This document shows, in pieces, positions 16,367 to 24,593 of a DNA stretch of 64,000 nucleotides (position 1 is the first letter of the stretch; every line of letters starts with the position of its first letter). Source of the stretch: Oleiagrimonas sp963817755 (GTDB taxonomy: Bacteria; Pseudomonadota; Gammaproteobacteria; Xanthomonadales; Rhodanobacteraceae); the NCBI GenBank assembly GCA_963817755.1, contig CAWFPB010000003.1:1-64000 (forward strand), written 5' to 3'. A program made the translations under genes and the position numbers. The notes beneath the pieces are model-generated. The model was not told where the DNA came from. It saw only the letters and a list, made by a program, of their open reading frames with translations, and ran no database searches.

Positions 16367-16855
16367 ATGGCCTACACCCCCATCGTCGGCACCCTCGGCT
16401 ACGTTCTCTCGCCCGATCGCCAGCGCGTGCTGATGATCCACCGCAACGCGCGCAAGGACGACCACCACCTGGGCAAGTACAACGGCCTGGGCGGCAAGCT
16501 GGAGGCGGACGAGGACGTCGCTGCCGGCATGCGCCGCGAGATCCGCGAGGAGGCGGGCATCGAGTGCCTGTCCATGCAGCTGCGCGGCACCATCAGCTGG
16601 CCGGGCTTCGGCAAGCACGGCGAGGACTGGCTGGGCTTCATCTTCCTGATCGACCGCTTCGAGGGCGAGCCGCACGGCGGCAACCACGAGGGCGAGCTCG
16701 AATGGGTCGACCGCGCGCGGATGATGGAACTGCCCATGTGGGAAGGCGACCGCCACTTCCTGCCGTTGGTGTTCGACGACGACCCGCGGCCGTTCCACGG
16801 CGTGATGCCGTATGCGGGCGGTCGGATGCAGTCGTGGATCGTCAGCCGGTACTAG
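16367..16855 (+). CDS. Nudix hydrolase (MutT / 8-oxo-dGTP diphosphatase-like)
   Basis: The 162-residue protein contains a full Nudix box from GGKLEADEDVAAG to REIREEAG (about residues 45-67), fitting Gx5Ex7REuxEExGu. Its length and the C-terminal FHGVMPYAGGRMQSW match MTH1-like bacterial diphosphatases that clear oxidised purine nucleotides. The last 29 codons have a diverged copy at 20519-20608. The start at 16367 is 116 nt from the divergent lipoprotein gene. Confidence 0.9.
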   Translation: MAYTPIVGTLGYVLSPDRQRVLMIHRNARKDDHHLGKYNGLGGKLEADEDVAAGMRREIREEAGIECLSMQLRGTISWPGFGKHGEDWLGFIFLIDRFEGEPHGGNHEGELEWVDRARMMELPMWEGDRHFLPLVFDDDPRPFHGVMPYAGGRMQSWIVSRY

Positions 16856-16970
16856 TCCCGACCTCCCGAGCGCTCCCGCCGCGCAAGCCCGGCTTGCCGT
16901 GACGTGACGAAATGCGTACTTTCGTCCGGTAGCCAGGATCGGCTACATCTTCATGGGAGAGGGGGAAATC

Positions 16971-17531
16971 ATGCGTAACCTGGGACTGGCAGTTCTCTGC
17001 CTGTTGCTGGGCGCGTGCGCGACCATCCACGCGCCGGCGTACCAGCCATCCGCCGAAAATCAGCTTGCACTGCACAACGGCGCCGCGGCGCAGGCCAACG
17101 TGGGGACCATCGACGCCGCCACGGCGCAGGTCAACAAGCCGACGCTTCGCGGCAACACGTTCGCCCCGCCGGTCAACACGGCCAGCTTCAACGGCTACCT
17201 GGCCGACGCCATCCGCAACGAGCTCAAGCAGGCCGACATGCTCGACACCACCGGCCATGTGGTGATCGGGGGCATGCTCGACCGCAACTACATCGACGGA
17301 GCCGGCATCTCCGTGGGCAAGGCCGCGCTGGCGGCCGACTTCTGGGTCAAGCGCGACGGCAAGACCGTCTACCGCGACCACAAGACGGTCAACTATCAGT
17401 GGAAGTCCTCGTTCGCCGGCATGACGGCCCTGCCGGCCGCCGCCGAGGGCTACATGCACGCCGTGCAGAAGCTGGTGCACGCGCTGCTCGCCGACCCGGC
17501 CTTCCGTTCGGCCATCCAGAAACAGGGGTAA
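16971..17531 (+). CDS. Lipoprotein of unknown function
   Basis: The 186-residue protein has a lipoprotein signal (LCLLLGACATI) and a periplasmic domain with no recognised catalytic motif. Visible features are a central helix FNGYLADAIRNELKQADML and alternating strands such as HVVIGGMLDRNYIDG. This layout resembles YajG-type or assembly-associated lipoproteins, but the similarity is too weak to name. A GGGGGAAATC stretch precedes the ATG at 16971. The next lipoprotein gene starts 6 nt after its stop, so the two are co-transcribed and may form a complex. Confidence 0.75.
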   Translation: MRNLGLAVLCLLLGACATIHAPAYQPSAENQLALHNGAAAQANVGTIDAATAQVNKPTLRGNTFAPPVNTASFNGYLADAIRNELKQADMLDTTGHVVIGGMLDRNYIDGAGISVGKAALAADFWVKRDGKTVYRDHKTVNYQWKSSFAGMTALPAAAEGYMHAVQKLVHALLADPAFRSAIQKQG

Positions 17532-17537
17532 GGAAAG

Positions 17538-18149
17538 ATGCACATCAAGATTCACAGAGGGATTCGCGCGATCGCGGCCATGGCGCTGCTGGTGCTGGCC
17601 GGTTGCGCCCACCCGGTCACGCTGCGTGCCGATATCCACTATCCGCACCAGGACATGCGCACGCAGTCGGTCGGCTACCACATCAGCGACGCGAATCGCG
17701 CCCTGGAGGTCACGACCCCGGGCGGCGGCGGCGACATGATCAAGTACCACCCGTACCATGACCTGGAGCCGGCCCTGATCGAGACGCTCGGCAGCGTCTT
17801 CGCCAAGGTCTACAGCGTGCCGGACAAGGACAGCCAGGCCTTCATCGCCTCGCACGGCATCACCTTCGTGTTCGAGCCGGTCATCACCACCCACTCGGCA
17901 GGGCACAGCGCCTTCTTCTGGCCGGCCACCGACTTCGACCTGACGCTCCAGGTCAAGGCCGTGGACAAGCAGGGCAAGACCGTCTGGTCGGGCGATTTCA
18001 CCGGCCACGGGCATGTCGACAAGGACCGCTCGATCACCGACGTTCCGCCGGCCAATCTCGCCGCCCAGGAAGCCTTCGGGAAACTGCGCAAGGCCTTACT
18101 CGCGGCGCCGGAGTTCGAGGCGGCGCCGGTCGCGCAAACCGGCCACTGA
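17538..18149 (+). CDS. Lipoprotein of unknown function, partner of the preceding gene
   Basis: The 203-residue protein has a lipoprotein signal (ALLVLAGCAHP). The mature part contains a helix HDLEPALIETLGSVFAKVYSV and strands around ITFVFEPVITTHS and FDLTLQVKAVDKQGKTVWSGDF. This pattern recalls periplasmic lipoproteins that bind a partner through a mixed sheet. Function is not recognised. GGAAAG lies directly before the ATG, and a strong hairpin follows the gene. Confidence 0.75.
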   Translation: MHIKIHRGIRAIAAMALLVLAGCAHPVTLRADIHYPHQDMRTQSVGYHISDANRALEVTTPGGGGDMIKYHPYHDLEPALIETLGSVFAKVYSVPDKDSQAFIASHGITFVFEPVITTHSAGHSAFFWPATDFDLTLQVKAVDKQGKTVWSGDFTGHGHVDKDRSITDVPPANLAAQEAFGKLRKALLAAPEFEAAPVAQTGH

Positions 18150-18174
18150 AGTGGTTCACGCAATACCTGCACCC

Positions 18175-18202
18175 GGAAAGCCCGCCGCACGGCGGGCTTT
18201 CC
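18175..18202 (+). terminator. Intrinsic terminator after the lipoprotein pair
   Basis: A 12-bp perfect stem (GGAAAGCCCGCC with its complement) and a 4-nt loop lie 25 nt after the stop at 18149. The downstream side ends CTTTCCCC, so the U-tract is weak. Confidence 0.75.
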
Positions 18203-18339
18203 CCTTGCATGCCCCGGATCCGTCGCTTGACGTCCGGTGACGCCCGGGTCATCCCGTGGCACTATCGATCCGAGCCATCGTGCATCCGGGGTCCACAGGG
18301 GCGGTAGCGATGGCGACCACGCAATCCATAGGGACACCC

Positions 18340-20364
18340 ATGAAGACTTTTCGGGCTGTGATCCGCCGCAAGGGCGGACGGGGGACGCCGTTGGCGTGGT
18401 GGATCCTTCTTCTCGCGGCCGGCCTTGCCGGCGCGACGTCTGCCGGGGCTGCCACCCTGGCGCCTTCCGAACTGCCGAAGGTAAAGGCCGCCACGTTCGA
18501 GGTGGTGCAGGCCAAGCCCACCGCCGACCCGTTGACCTACGCCAAGCCGCTGCCGCTGGACATGCTTCCGTACCAGCAGCGGACCGACAAGTACTACTCG
18601 ATCGGCACCGCGTTCGCCATCGGCCCCAACCGCTACGTGACCGCGGGCCACGTGCTCATGGCGGGCCTGGACAGCCTGTGGGGGCCGATGGAGCTGCGTG
18701 ATTCGCAGGGCCATGTATACGCCATCGACAAGATCGAGAAGTTCTCGCTGCGTCGGGATTTCGTGGTGTTCTCGCTGGCCAAGCCGCCTGCCGGCCCGGC
18801 GCTGTCCGTGGATACCCGCCCGGCCATGAACCAGGAGGTGTACGCCGTCGGTAACGCCCTGGGCACGGGCATCGTGATTCGCGACGGCCTGTATACCTCC
18901 GACACCCCCGAGCAGCAGGACGGCGCATGGAAGTGGATGCGCTTCTCCGCGGCCGCGTCGCCGGGAAACAGCGGCGGGCCGCTGCTGGACAGCCACGGCA
19001 AGGTCATCGGCGTGGTGCTGATGAAGTCGGCCAACGAGAACCTCAACTACGCGCTGCCCATTCGCGAGGTGTTGAATGCGCCCGCGAACAAGGCCGTCAT
19101 CGACACGCGCTCGGCCTACCAACTGGACATCGTGCAGACCCTGCAGAACGGCACGTTCAAGTCCCGCTTCGACCTGCCGCTCAGCCTCGCCGGTTTCTAC
19201 CGCGCCTTCGATGCCGCCTTCCACGCCAACTCGGAAAAGCAGTTCAAGGCCCTGCTGGCCCGGGAATCGGGCAAGCTGTTTCCCGAGGGCGAGGGGTCGC
19301 GCCAGCTGCTCTACCAGCAGACCATGATGAACGCGTTTCCTACGCTGATCGTGCGCGGCGACGACGGCGAATGGTCACGGGTCGGCCGCAGCGGCCGGCA
19401 TTTCTCGCTGCGCGGCAACGGCTACGTCGAGGTGGGCGCAGCCGGCCATAACGGCCTGGTCCATCTGCGGCGCCCCGATGATGTCGATGCACGGACGTTC
19501 TACAACGATCCCGAGGTGCGCATGGACCTGATGGCACGCACCGGCATCTTCGAGCGCAATGTCGCGGGCGAGAAGATCAAGATCACCTCGCTGGGCAAGC
19601 CGACACTGGGAACCATGTACACGGACCGCTGGCAGCGTCCCTGGCACGTCGACGTGTGGCCGATGCCCTACGCCAACAAGCTGGTGATGGTGTACACGCT
19701 GCCGGTGCCGGACGGCGCCGTCATGATGATCCGGTTCGAGCCGCCGCAGAACCTGCATGACTCGCGGATGGACCTGGACGAAATGACCAGCTTCGTCTAC
19801 GTGACCTACGAAGGCACGCTCGCGCAGTGGAAGGAATACCTCAAGGACGTCCGGCACCAGCCGGCCGCGTTCCGGGACATCCACATCCATGCAGACTACG
19901 GCCGGCGCTTCAGCTACGCCTCGAAGAGGGTGGCGTTTTCCTTCACTCCCGCCGTGCAGGCGATCACGTCGGATTCGCTGCTGTGGCTGGGCTTCCGGTT
20001 CTCGCTGAATAACGGCAAGCCGGTCTGGGGCGTGGACGACATCGATGTCTGGAAGGTGTCCGCCGGTGACGACCACAACAACGTCAACATCCAGCGCTAC
20101 ATCGAGCCGCCGGCCGGGCTGGACAACAACTTGAGCAGCCATTGGCAAAAGCTCTCGCAGCGCCGGTTCCCCTACAACGGTGTGGCCCGCCCCGAGGACG
20201 GCCTGATGAAGATCGACGACGTCATCCGCCCCAAGCGCCCCGACGGCAAGCCGGCCCCGCTGCTGTACACCGCCTTCTACGGTATCGAGGGCACCCACCC
20301 GCAGGCCATGATGAAGCGCAAGCTCGACCGGCTGATGAAGCACGTGCGGGTACTGGAGCACTGA
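18340..20364 (+). CDS. Exported trypsin-like serine protease with a large unknown C-terminal region
   Basis: The 674-residue protein has an N-terminal hydrophobic signal or anchor (WWILLLAAGLAGATSAGA) and an HtrA/trypsin-like domain at about residues 85-260. The triad is visible: His104 in YVTAGHV, Asp140 in LRRDFVVFSL, Ser211 in SPGNSGGP. There is no PDZ domain. The remaining 400 residues are strand-rich with many Trp/Tyr (for example LWLGFRFSLNNGKP and WGVDDIDVWKV) and match no family I recognise. Action in the periplasm or outside is expected. The start at 18340 is chosen for the signal; the upstream in-frame ATG at 18256 adds nothing recognisable. Confidence 0.8.
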   Translation: MKTFRAVIRRKGGRGTPLAWWILLLAAGLAGATSAGAATLAPSELPKVKAATFEVVQAKPTADPLTYAKPLPLDMLPYQQRTDKYYSIGTAFAIGPNRYVTAGHVLMAGLDSLWGPMELRDSQGHVYAIDKIEKFSLRRDFVVFSLAKPPAGPALSVDTRPAMNQEVYAVGNALGTGIVIRDGLYTSDTPEQQDGAWKWMRFSAAASPGNSGGPLLDSHGKVIGVVLMKSANENLNYALPIREVLNAPANKAVIDTRSAYQLDIVQTLQNGTFKSRFDLPLSLAGFYRAFDAAFHANSEKQFKALLARESGKLFPEGEGSRQLLYQQTMMNAFPTLIVRGDDGEWSRVGRSGRHFSLRGNGYVEVGAAGHNGLVHLRRPDDVDARTFYNDPEVRMDLMARTGIFERNVAGEKIKITSLGKPTLGTMYTDRWQRPWHVDVWPMPYANKLVMVYTLPVPDGAVMMIRFEPPQNLHDSRMDLDEMTSFVYVTYEGTLAQWKEYLKDVRHQPAAFRDIHIHADYGRRFSYASKRVAFSFTPAVQAITSDSLLWLGFRFSLNNGKPVWGVDDIDVWKVSAGDDHNNVNIQRYIEPPAGLDNNLSSHWQKLSQRRFPYNGVARPEDGLMKIDDVIRPKRPDGKPAPLLYTAFYGIEGTHPQAMMKRKLDRLMKHVRVLEH

Positions 20365-20715
20365 ACTCGCCGCCGTCGCGGCAAGCCACCGGGTGTCAGC
20401 GACACGACCGTCCTGACAGCCGGTTTCCTGATTCGGCAGTCGCGACCTGTCGGTCACGCTTGGCTTGGCCAACCTATAAGGGTAAGTCAGAAAATGAACC
20501 TCACCCCAAATTTCGCCGCTGGTGTTCGATGACGACCCGCGGCCGTTCCACGGCGTGATGCCGTATGCCGGGGGGCGCATGCAGTCCTGGGAATTCAGCC
20601 GATTCTGATCTTCGCTGCTTGGGCTTCTTGATCCGCGACATTCCTCCGCCGCTTCCGCAGGGGGAAGGGCCGTGAATTGGGGTTTTCCAGGAGCGTCAAC
20701 CACCTCCGTCCCCTT
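20365..20715. other. Intergenic region with a gene remnant
   Basis: Between the convergent protease and CadC-like genes lie 351 bases. The only recognisable content is the Nudix 3' remnant at 20519-20608. The flank at 20480-20518 (aatgaacctcaccccaaatt) and the 100 bases after the remnant match nothing I recognise and show no terminal inverted repeats or transposase fragment. Confidence 0.5.
20519..20608 (+). pseudogene. 3' remnant of a second Nudix hydrolase gene
   Basis: Thirty codons including the stop encode LVFDDDPRPFHGVMPY, then AGGRMQSW and EFSRF. This parallels the last codons of the intact Nudix gene at 16367-16855 (VFDDDPRPFHGVMPYAGGR...). Most differences are at third codon positions; at the protein level only the last residues differ (IVSRY against EFSRF). 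There is no start and no Nudix box, so it is a truncated relic. The similarity stops abruptly at 20518. Confidence 0.8.
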
Positions 20716-22938
20716 CTACGGTTTGCCGTCCGTGGCCTCGAGGTGTGCCGCTGGAGCGAGGGTGGCCACGAGCTTCTCGAAGCGTGGATCCCCGCGCAGG
20801 GGGTCCCAGAGCGGGTTGAAGCGCAGGTCGCCGAAGCTCGGGCCTGCCGGCATCGCGGCGCTGGCCTCGAGCTGCTCGATGGCCCGGTCGTGTTCACCCA
20901 CGATGGTGTGGACGAGGGCAAGGTTCAATGCCATGCGCTGATGGCTCATGGCCCTTGTGCGCGAAAGCTCGAACGCCTTGCGTGCCTCGACGATCGCTGT
21001 TGCCTTGAGGCCAAGCTCGGCATCCACCTGCGAGGCTTCGGAGAGTTCCCAGTAACGTGATCCCAGCACGTCGCTGGGTTGTCTGGCCTTCAGTTGCGCG
21101 CGAACGCTGGTGAATATCCGCTTCGCTTCCTGCCGGTCGCCCCGCAGGCGCGCGAGCACGCCGTTGGCCCAGCTTTCGGGTGGCTGGCCGGTGAACATCG
21201 TGCGCGCCATCCGCTTCGGCGCTGCCTCGACGATGCGGCGCGCCCGGCTGTAGTCGCGCAGGAAGAGGGCCGTGTGGAAACGCGCGATCCAGATTTCCCC
21301 CGTGGGGCTGAAGCCCATTGGCAAGTGCGACAGTGCTTCCCGGGCCGCGTCGAGACGCCCTTGATCGAGCCTGTATTCGGCCAGATAGAGCCATTTCCAT
21401 GCGGGATACTGCTGGTCGCGGGCAAAGGCCTCGCGGATGAATCGCAGTCCTTCGTCATACCGATGCATCATGCGGTAGGTGAGCTGGAGGTGGTGCGTGT
21501 ACTCACCGTTGCGTGGATCCAGTTCGACGGCCCTGCGCAGATGGGTGACGGCCATTTGCCAATGGCCCCGCGCGCGGTCCATTTCGCCCAGGAGCCGGAA
21601 CGCCTCTGCGTCGTTCGGCCAGATGCGGCTGACGGCCAGCAGCTCGTCGTAGGCACGATCGAGTTCGCCGGCGAAATAGAAATAGCGGCCCAGCTCGCGA
21701 TGGGCGTCGTCCAGGTTCGGTTGCAGGCGCAGCGCAGCGTCCACGGCATTCCTGGCGGCTTTCAGGTGCCTGCTCGATTCGGAGAAACCGGAAAGCTCAT
21801 CCTGTGCCCTGGCCAACGCGCAATACGCGAGGGCAAATCCCGGATCGCGCGCGATGGCCTGTTCGAGCACCGCGACCTGCCGATCAAGACTCCTGTGGGC
21901 GCCATCGGGATCGTTGTAGATGAGGATGTTCCGGGCTTCGTCGTACAGTTCGTAGGCCTTGAGGTCCGTGGTCGGTGCGCGGCGGATGGCGGCCTTCTCG
22001 TGCGGCGAGAGCCGGGTGCGCAGGTGGTCGGCAATGTTCTGCGCGATCTCGCTCTGGATGGCAAAGACATCGGTGACATCGCGGTCGTAATGATCGGCCC
22101 ACAGGTGCGCGTCGTGTCTGGCATCGATCAATTGCGCCGTGACCCGGATACGGTGTCCGACGCGTTGCACGCTGCCTTCGATGACGTACGTCACGCCCAG
22201 GTTCCTGGCGATCTCGCGCATGCTTCGCCTTGATACGTTCTGGTACTTCATGACGCTGGTACGGCTGATGACCTTGAGGTCGGCGATCCCGGCAAGATCG
22301 GAAAGGATCTCTTCCTGCATGCCGCGGGCGAAGAATGCGTTGCTCTTTTCCGCGCTGAGATTCGCGAACGGCAGTACGGCGACGCCCTGTCGTGCATGGA
22401 CCGTCACCGTCCCGGGGTTCTCCGGCGGTGGCCGGTTCCGCCATGCGAACCATGTCCCCGCGGCGAGCATCAGGGGCACGGTGGCCAGCGTGGCCAGGAG
22501 TGCGGGAGTTCGCGGGATGTGCAGGCGCGATGTCCGGCCTGCGGCAGGCAGGGAGAGGGTGCCGGTCGAAGGGGCGGGTGGCCCGGGCGCAGCAGGGGAC
22601 GCATCCGGCGGCTTGCGGGCATGCGTGCATGGCTGCACGAGCCGATAGCCGACCTTGGGCACCGTGGCGATGTAGCGGGGAGCATGGGCATGGTCGCCGA
22701 ACGCCCTGCGCAACTGGGCCACGCAGCCGTTCAATGCATCGTCGGTGACGAAGCCTCGCGGCCACACGGCGCCGATGAGCACTTCGCGTGGCACGGTCCG
22801 GCCTTCGGCGGCAACCAGTTCCTGCAGCACCGCCATCGCCTTGGGTTCGAGTCGCTGTTCCCCGTCCGGACCGGTGATCCGATGCTGATCGGGCCAGATC
22901 TCGAACGGCCCCAGAAAGTAGCGATCCATGGCATGCAT
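20716..22938 (-). CDS. CadC-like membrane-bound transcription regulator with TPR repeats
   Basis: The 740-residue protein has an OmpR/CadC-type winged-helix DNA-binding domain at residues 1-105 (ALNGCVAQLRRAFGDHAHAPRYI, VPKVGYRLV). A Pro/Ala linker follows, then one membrane helix (PALLATLATVPLMLAAGTWFAW). The periplasmic part starts with a FlgO/TolB-like domain (GVAVLPFANLSAEKSNAFFARGMQEEIL) and ends in TPR repeats (AFRLLGEMDRARGHWQMAVTHLRRAVELDP). Such ToxR-like regulators sense periplasmic conditions directly. It is divergent from the ScyD-like gene, with a perfect palindrome between them, so it probably controls that gene and itself. The start could also be at 22929. Confidence 0.85.
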   Translation of the reverse strand: MHAMDRYFLGPFEIWPDQHRITGPDGEQRLEPKAMAVLQELVAAEGRTVPREVLIGAVWPRGFVTDDALNGCVAQLRRAFGDHAHAPRYIATVPKVGYRLVQPCTHARKPPDASPAAPGPPAPSTGTLSLPAAGRTSRLHIPRTPALLATLATVPLMLAAGTWFAWRNRPPPENPGTVTVHARQGVAVLPFANLSAEKSNAFFARGMQEEILSDLAGIADLKVISRTSVMKYQNVSRRSMREIARNLGVTYVIEGSVQRVGHRIRVTAQLIDARHDAHLWADHYDRDVTDVFAIQSEIAQNIADHLRTRLSPHEKAAIRRAPTTDLKAYELYDEARNILIYNDPDGAHRSLDRQVAVLEQAIARDPGFALAYCALARAQDELSGFSESSRHLKAARNAVDAALRLQPNLDDAHRELGRYFYFAGELDRAYDELLAVSRIWPNDAEAFRLLGEMDRARGHWQMAVTHLRRAVELDPRNGEYTHHLQLTYRMMHRYDEGLRFIREAFARDQQYPAWKWLYLAEYRLDQGRLDAAREALSHLPMGFSPTGEIWIARFHTALFLRDYSRARRIVEAAPKRMARTMFTGQPPESWANGVLARLRGDRQEAKRIFTSVRAQLKARQPSDVLGSRYWELSEASQVDAELGLKATAIVEARKAFELSRTRAMSHQRMALNLALVHTIVGEHDRAIEQLEASAAMPAGPSFGDLRFNPLWDPLRGDPRFEKLVATLAPAAHLEATDGKP

Positions 22939-23265
22939 CGCACTCCGTCCCCGGGTGTCATGGCTAACCCCATGAAACACCTGGAAAGCAACAGGAATTC
23001 GTCAGCTTTTCGGCAGTACTTTAGCGCGCCATCGCGGCACGTTGTCAACGTGCCGAACGCACGAGCTCCCCGGGAGCCAGGCAGGCGGCGCAATGCGATG
23101 CCCTCGTGGCGTGCGGCGATGCCTGGGCCGTTGCCTGGACAGTGCCGGACGGGCAACCACGGCATGGCCAGCAAGCGGAGGCCTGCGGCGAAGTCGCCCG
23201 GATCCATTCGTTCTATCCCATGAGGGGCATGCACAACTGAATGAAGGCACCGAGGAGGAAACACC
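22939..23265. other. Divergent promoter region between the CadC-like regulator and scyD-like gene
   Basis: These 327 bases hold a perfect 21-bp palindrome (23035-23055) 97 nt upstream of the regulator start. A strong ribosome site GAGGAGG lies ahead of the ScyD-like gene. No other gene is supported; the plus-strand frames are short. Confidence 0.6.
23035..23055. promoter_or_regulatory. Perfect 21-bp palindrome, candidate operator
   Basis: Arms CGGCACGTTG and CAACGTGCCG are exact complements around a single central T. It sits in the divergent region between the membrane-bound regulator and the ScyD-like gene, the expected place for the regulator's own operator. No transcription data are available from sequence. 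Confidence 0.6.
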
Positions 23266-24381
23266 ATGAAAAGTCGAATCAAGAGCTTGATACAGACATT
23301 GATCGTCGCTGCGCTGGTGCTGATGTTGCCGATCCATGGGTCGATGGCAGGCTCGGTGGAGGAACCGCTGCAGGGCACATTGCTGACCTCCGGGCTGCAG
23401 GGTTCCATTGGCGGCACGATCGGGCCCGATGGCGCGCTGTATGTACCGCAAGGCATGCTTGGCGAGATCACCCGGGTCGACGTGATGACCGGCGAGCAGA
23501 CCCGGTTCGCGAGTGGCTTGCCTGCCGCTTTCCCCTTCGTGGGCATCGGAGGTCCGATGGATGTCGCCTTCGTGGGCGACACGGCGTATGTGCTGGTATC
23601 GCTGGTCGGCGAGCCACTGTTTGGCGGGAGCGAGAAGGACGGTATCTACCGGATCAACCGCGATGGCAGCGCGACGCTCATCGCGGATCTGGGCAAGTTC
23701 AACCGGGACAATCCGCCTCCGCTCGGTTCGCTCTTCAATCCGCCACCGGAAGGCAAGTTCAACTATTTTCTGGAGAACGGACTCTTGTATGCGTTGCAGC
23801 CCTACGGTGACGGGTTCCTGGTCAGCGACGGGCACCTGAACCGGTTGTTGCACGTCACGCGTCGCGGCAAGGTTTCCATCGTCCGGTCGTTCGGCGATGT
23901 GGTGCCCACCGGCATGGCGATCGCCGCCGGCCGGTTGCAGCTGGCTGAAACGGGGCCGATCGTCGGCAACGAGGAGATTGGTGGCATCGTGTCGTTCAGG
24001 CTGCGCCATGCGGGATCCGACGATACGGTTGCCTCCGGCATCAGCATGGCCGTGGACATCGAGTTCGGGCCCCGCCATCGGTTGTATGCGCTGTCGCAGG
24101 GCGATTTCGGCGGTGGCGATCCGGGTTCGCCCGCCTGGCCGAATACCGGGAGCCTGTTGCGCGTGAACGCCGACGGCAGCACAACCGTGCTTGCCAACGG
24201 CCTGAACCTGCCGACTTCGCTGCATTTCGTCGGGAGCACCGCGTTGATCGTCACGCTTGCCGGCGACGTGTGGAAGTTCGATGGCATCGTCGACGAATCG
24301 GCATGGAGGACGTGGACGTGCATACATCCGAGTGACGGCGTACGGGTGGATGCATTTGCGTGTTCGCATTCCCGTCGCTAG
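23266..24381 (+). CDS. ScyD/ScyE-like secreted beta-propeller protein
   Basis: The 371-residue protein has a signal peptide (IVAALVLMLPIHGSMAG) and repeated beta-propeller strands with the ScyD/ScyE look: GTIGPDGALYVPQGMLGEITRVD, DGIYRINRDGSATLIADLG, VPTGMAIAAGRLQLAET and GSLLRVNADGSTTVLANGLN. ScyD/ScyE proteins are known from cyanobacterial scytonemin clusters, but the family is widespread and no scytonemin genes are near, so the function here is unknown. The ribosome site GAGGAGG is strong. The last 28 residues (after VWKFDGIVDES) do not resemble propeller sequence. Confidence 0.8.
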   Translation: MKSRIKSLIQTLIVAALVLMLPIHGSMAGSVEEPLQGTLLTSGLQGSIGGTIGPDGALYVPQGMLGEITRVDVMTGEQTRFASGLPAAFPFVGIGGPMDVAFVGDTAYVLVSLVGEPLFGGSEKDGIYRINRDGSATLIADLGKFNRDNPPPLGSLFNPPPEGKFNYFLENGLLYALQPYGDGFLVSDGHLNRLLHVTRRGKVSIVRSFGDVVPTGMAIAAGRLQLAETGPIVGNEEIGGIVSFRLRHAGSDDTVASGISMAVDIEFGPRHRLYALSQGDFGGGDPGSPAWPNTGSLLRVNADGSTTVLANGLNLPTSLHFVGSTALIVTLAGDVWKFDGIVDESAWRTWTCIHPSDGVRVDAFACSHSRR

Positions 24382-24483
24382 CCGTGATCGATCAGCAGGT
24401 TGTTCATCCGGGGCGAACCCGGAATGCTGGAAGTGCGAACATCGCACTGCGGGGCCAGCATGTCGCCGTCCCCGCCCACCCAT

Positions 24484-24529
24484 GCATGGACACCGACCTC
24501 CCCGACATCGGGGAGGTCGGTGTCCATGC
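24484..24529. terminator. Perfect 20-bp inverted repeat (hairpin) between convergent genes
   Basis: Two exactly complementary 20-base arms (the left one starts GCATGGACACC and ends CTCCCC) surround a 6-base loop GACATC. It lies in the 212-bp gap between the ScyD-like gene (plus) and the penicillin-acylase gene (minus). The position fits a bidirectional terminator, but it lacks a U-tract and is longer than the other terminators in the window. Confidence 0.65.
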
Positions 24530-24593
24530 GTGATCCACAAGGGTTGCGATGGCGAGTCATGCGGGACCCCTGCATGACCGGAGCGAGGTCGGG

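Noticed and set aside
24484..24529. Inverted repeat as an insertion-sequence end
   Set aside because: No transposase or target duplication is present; both arms are adjacent, not terminal.
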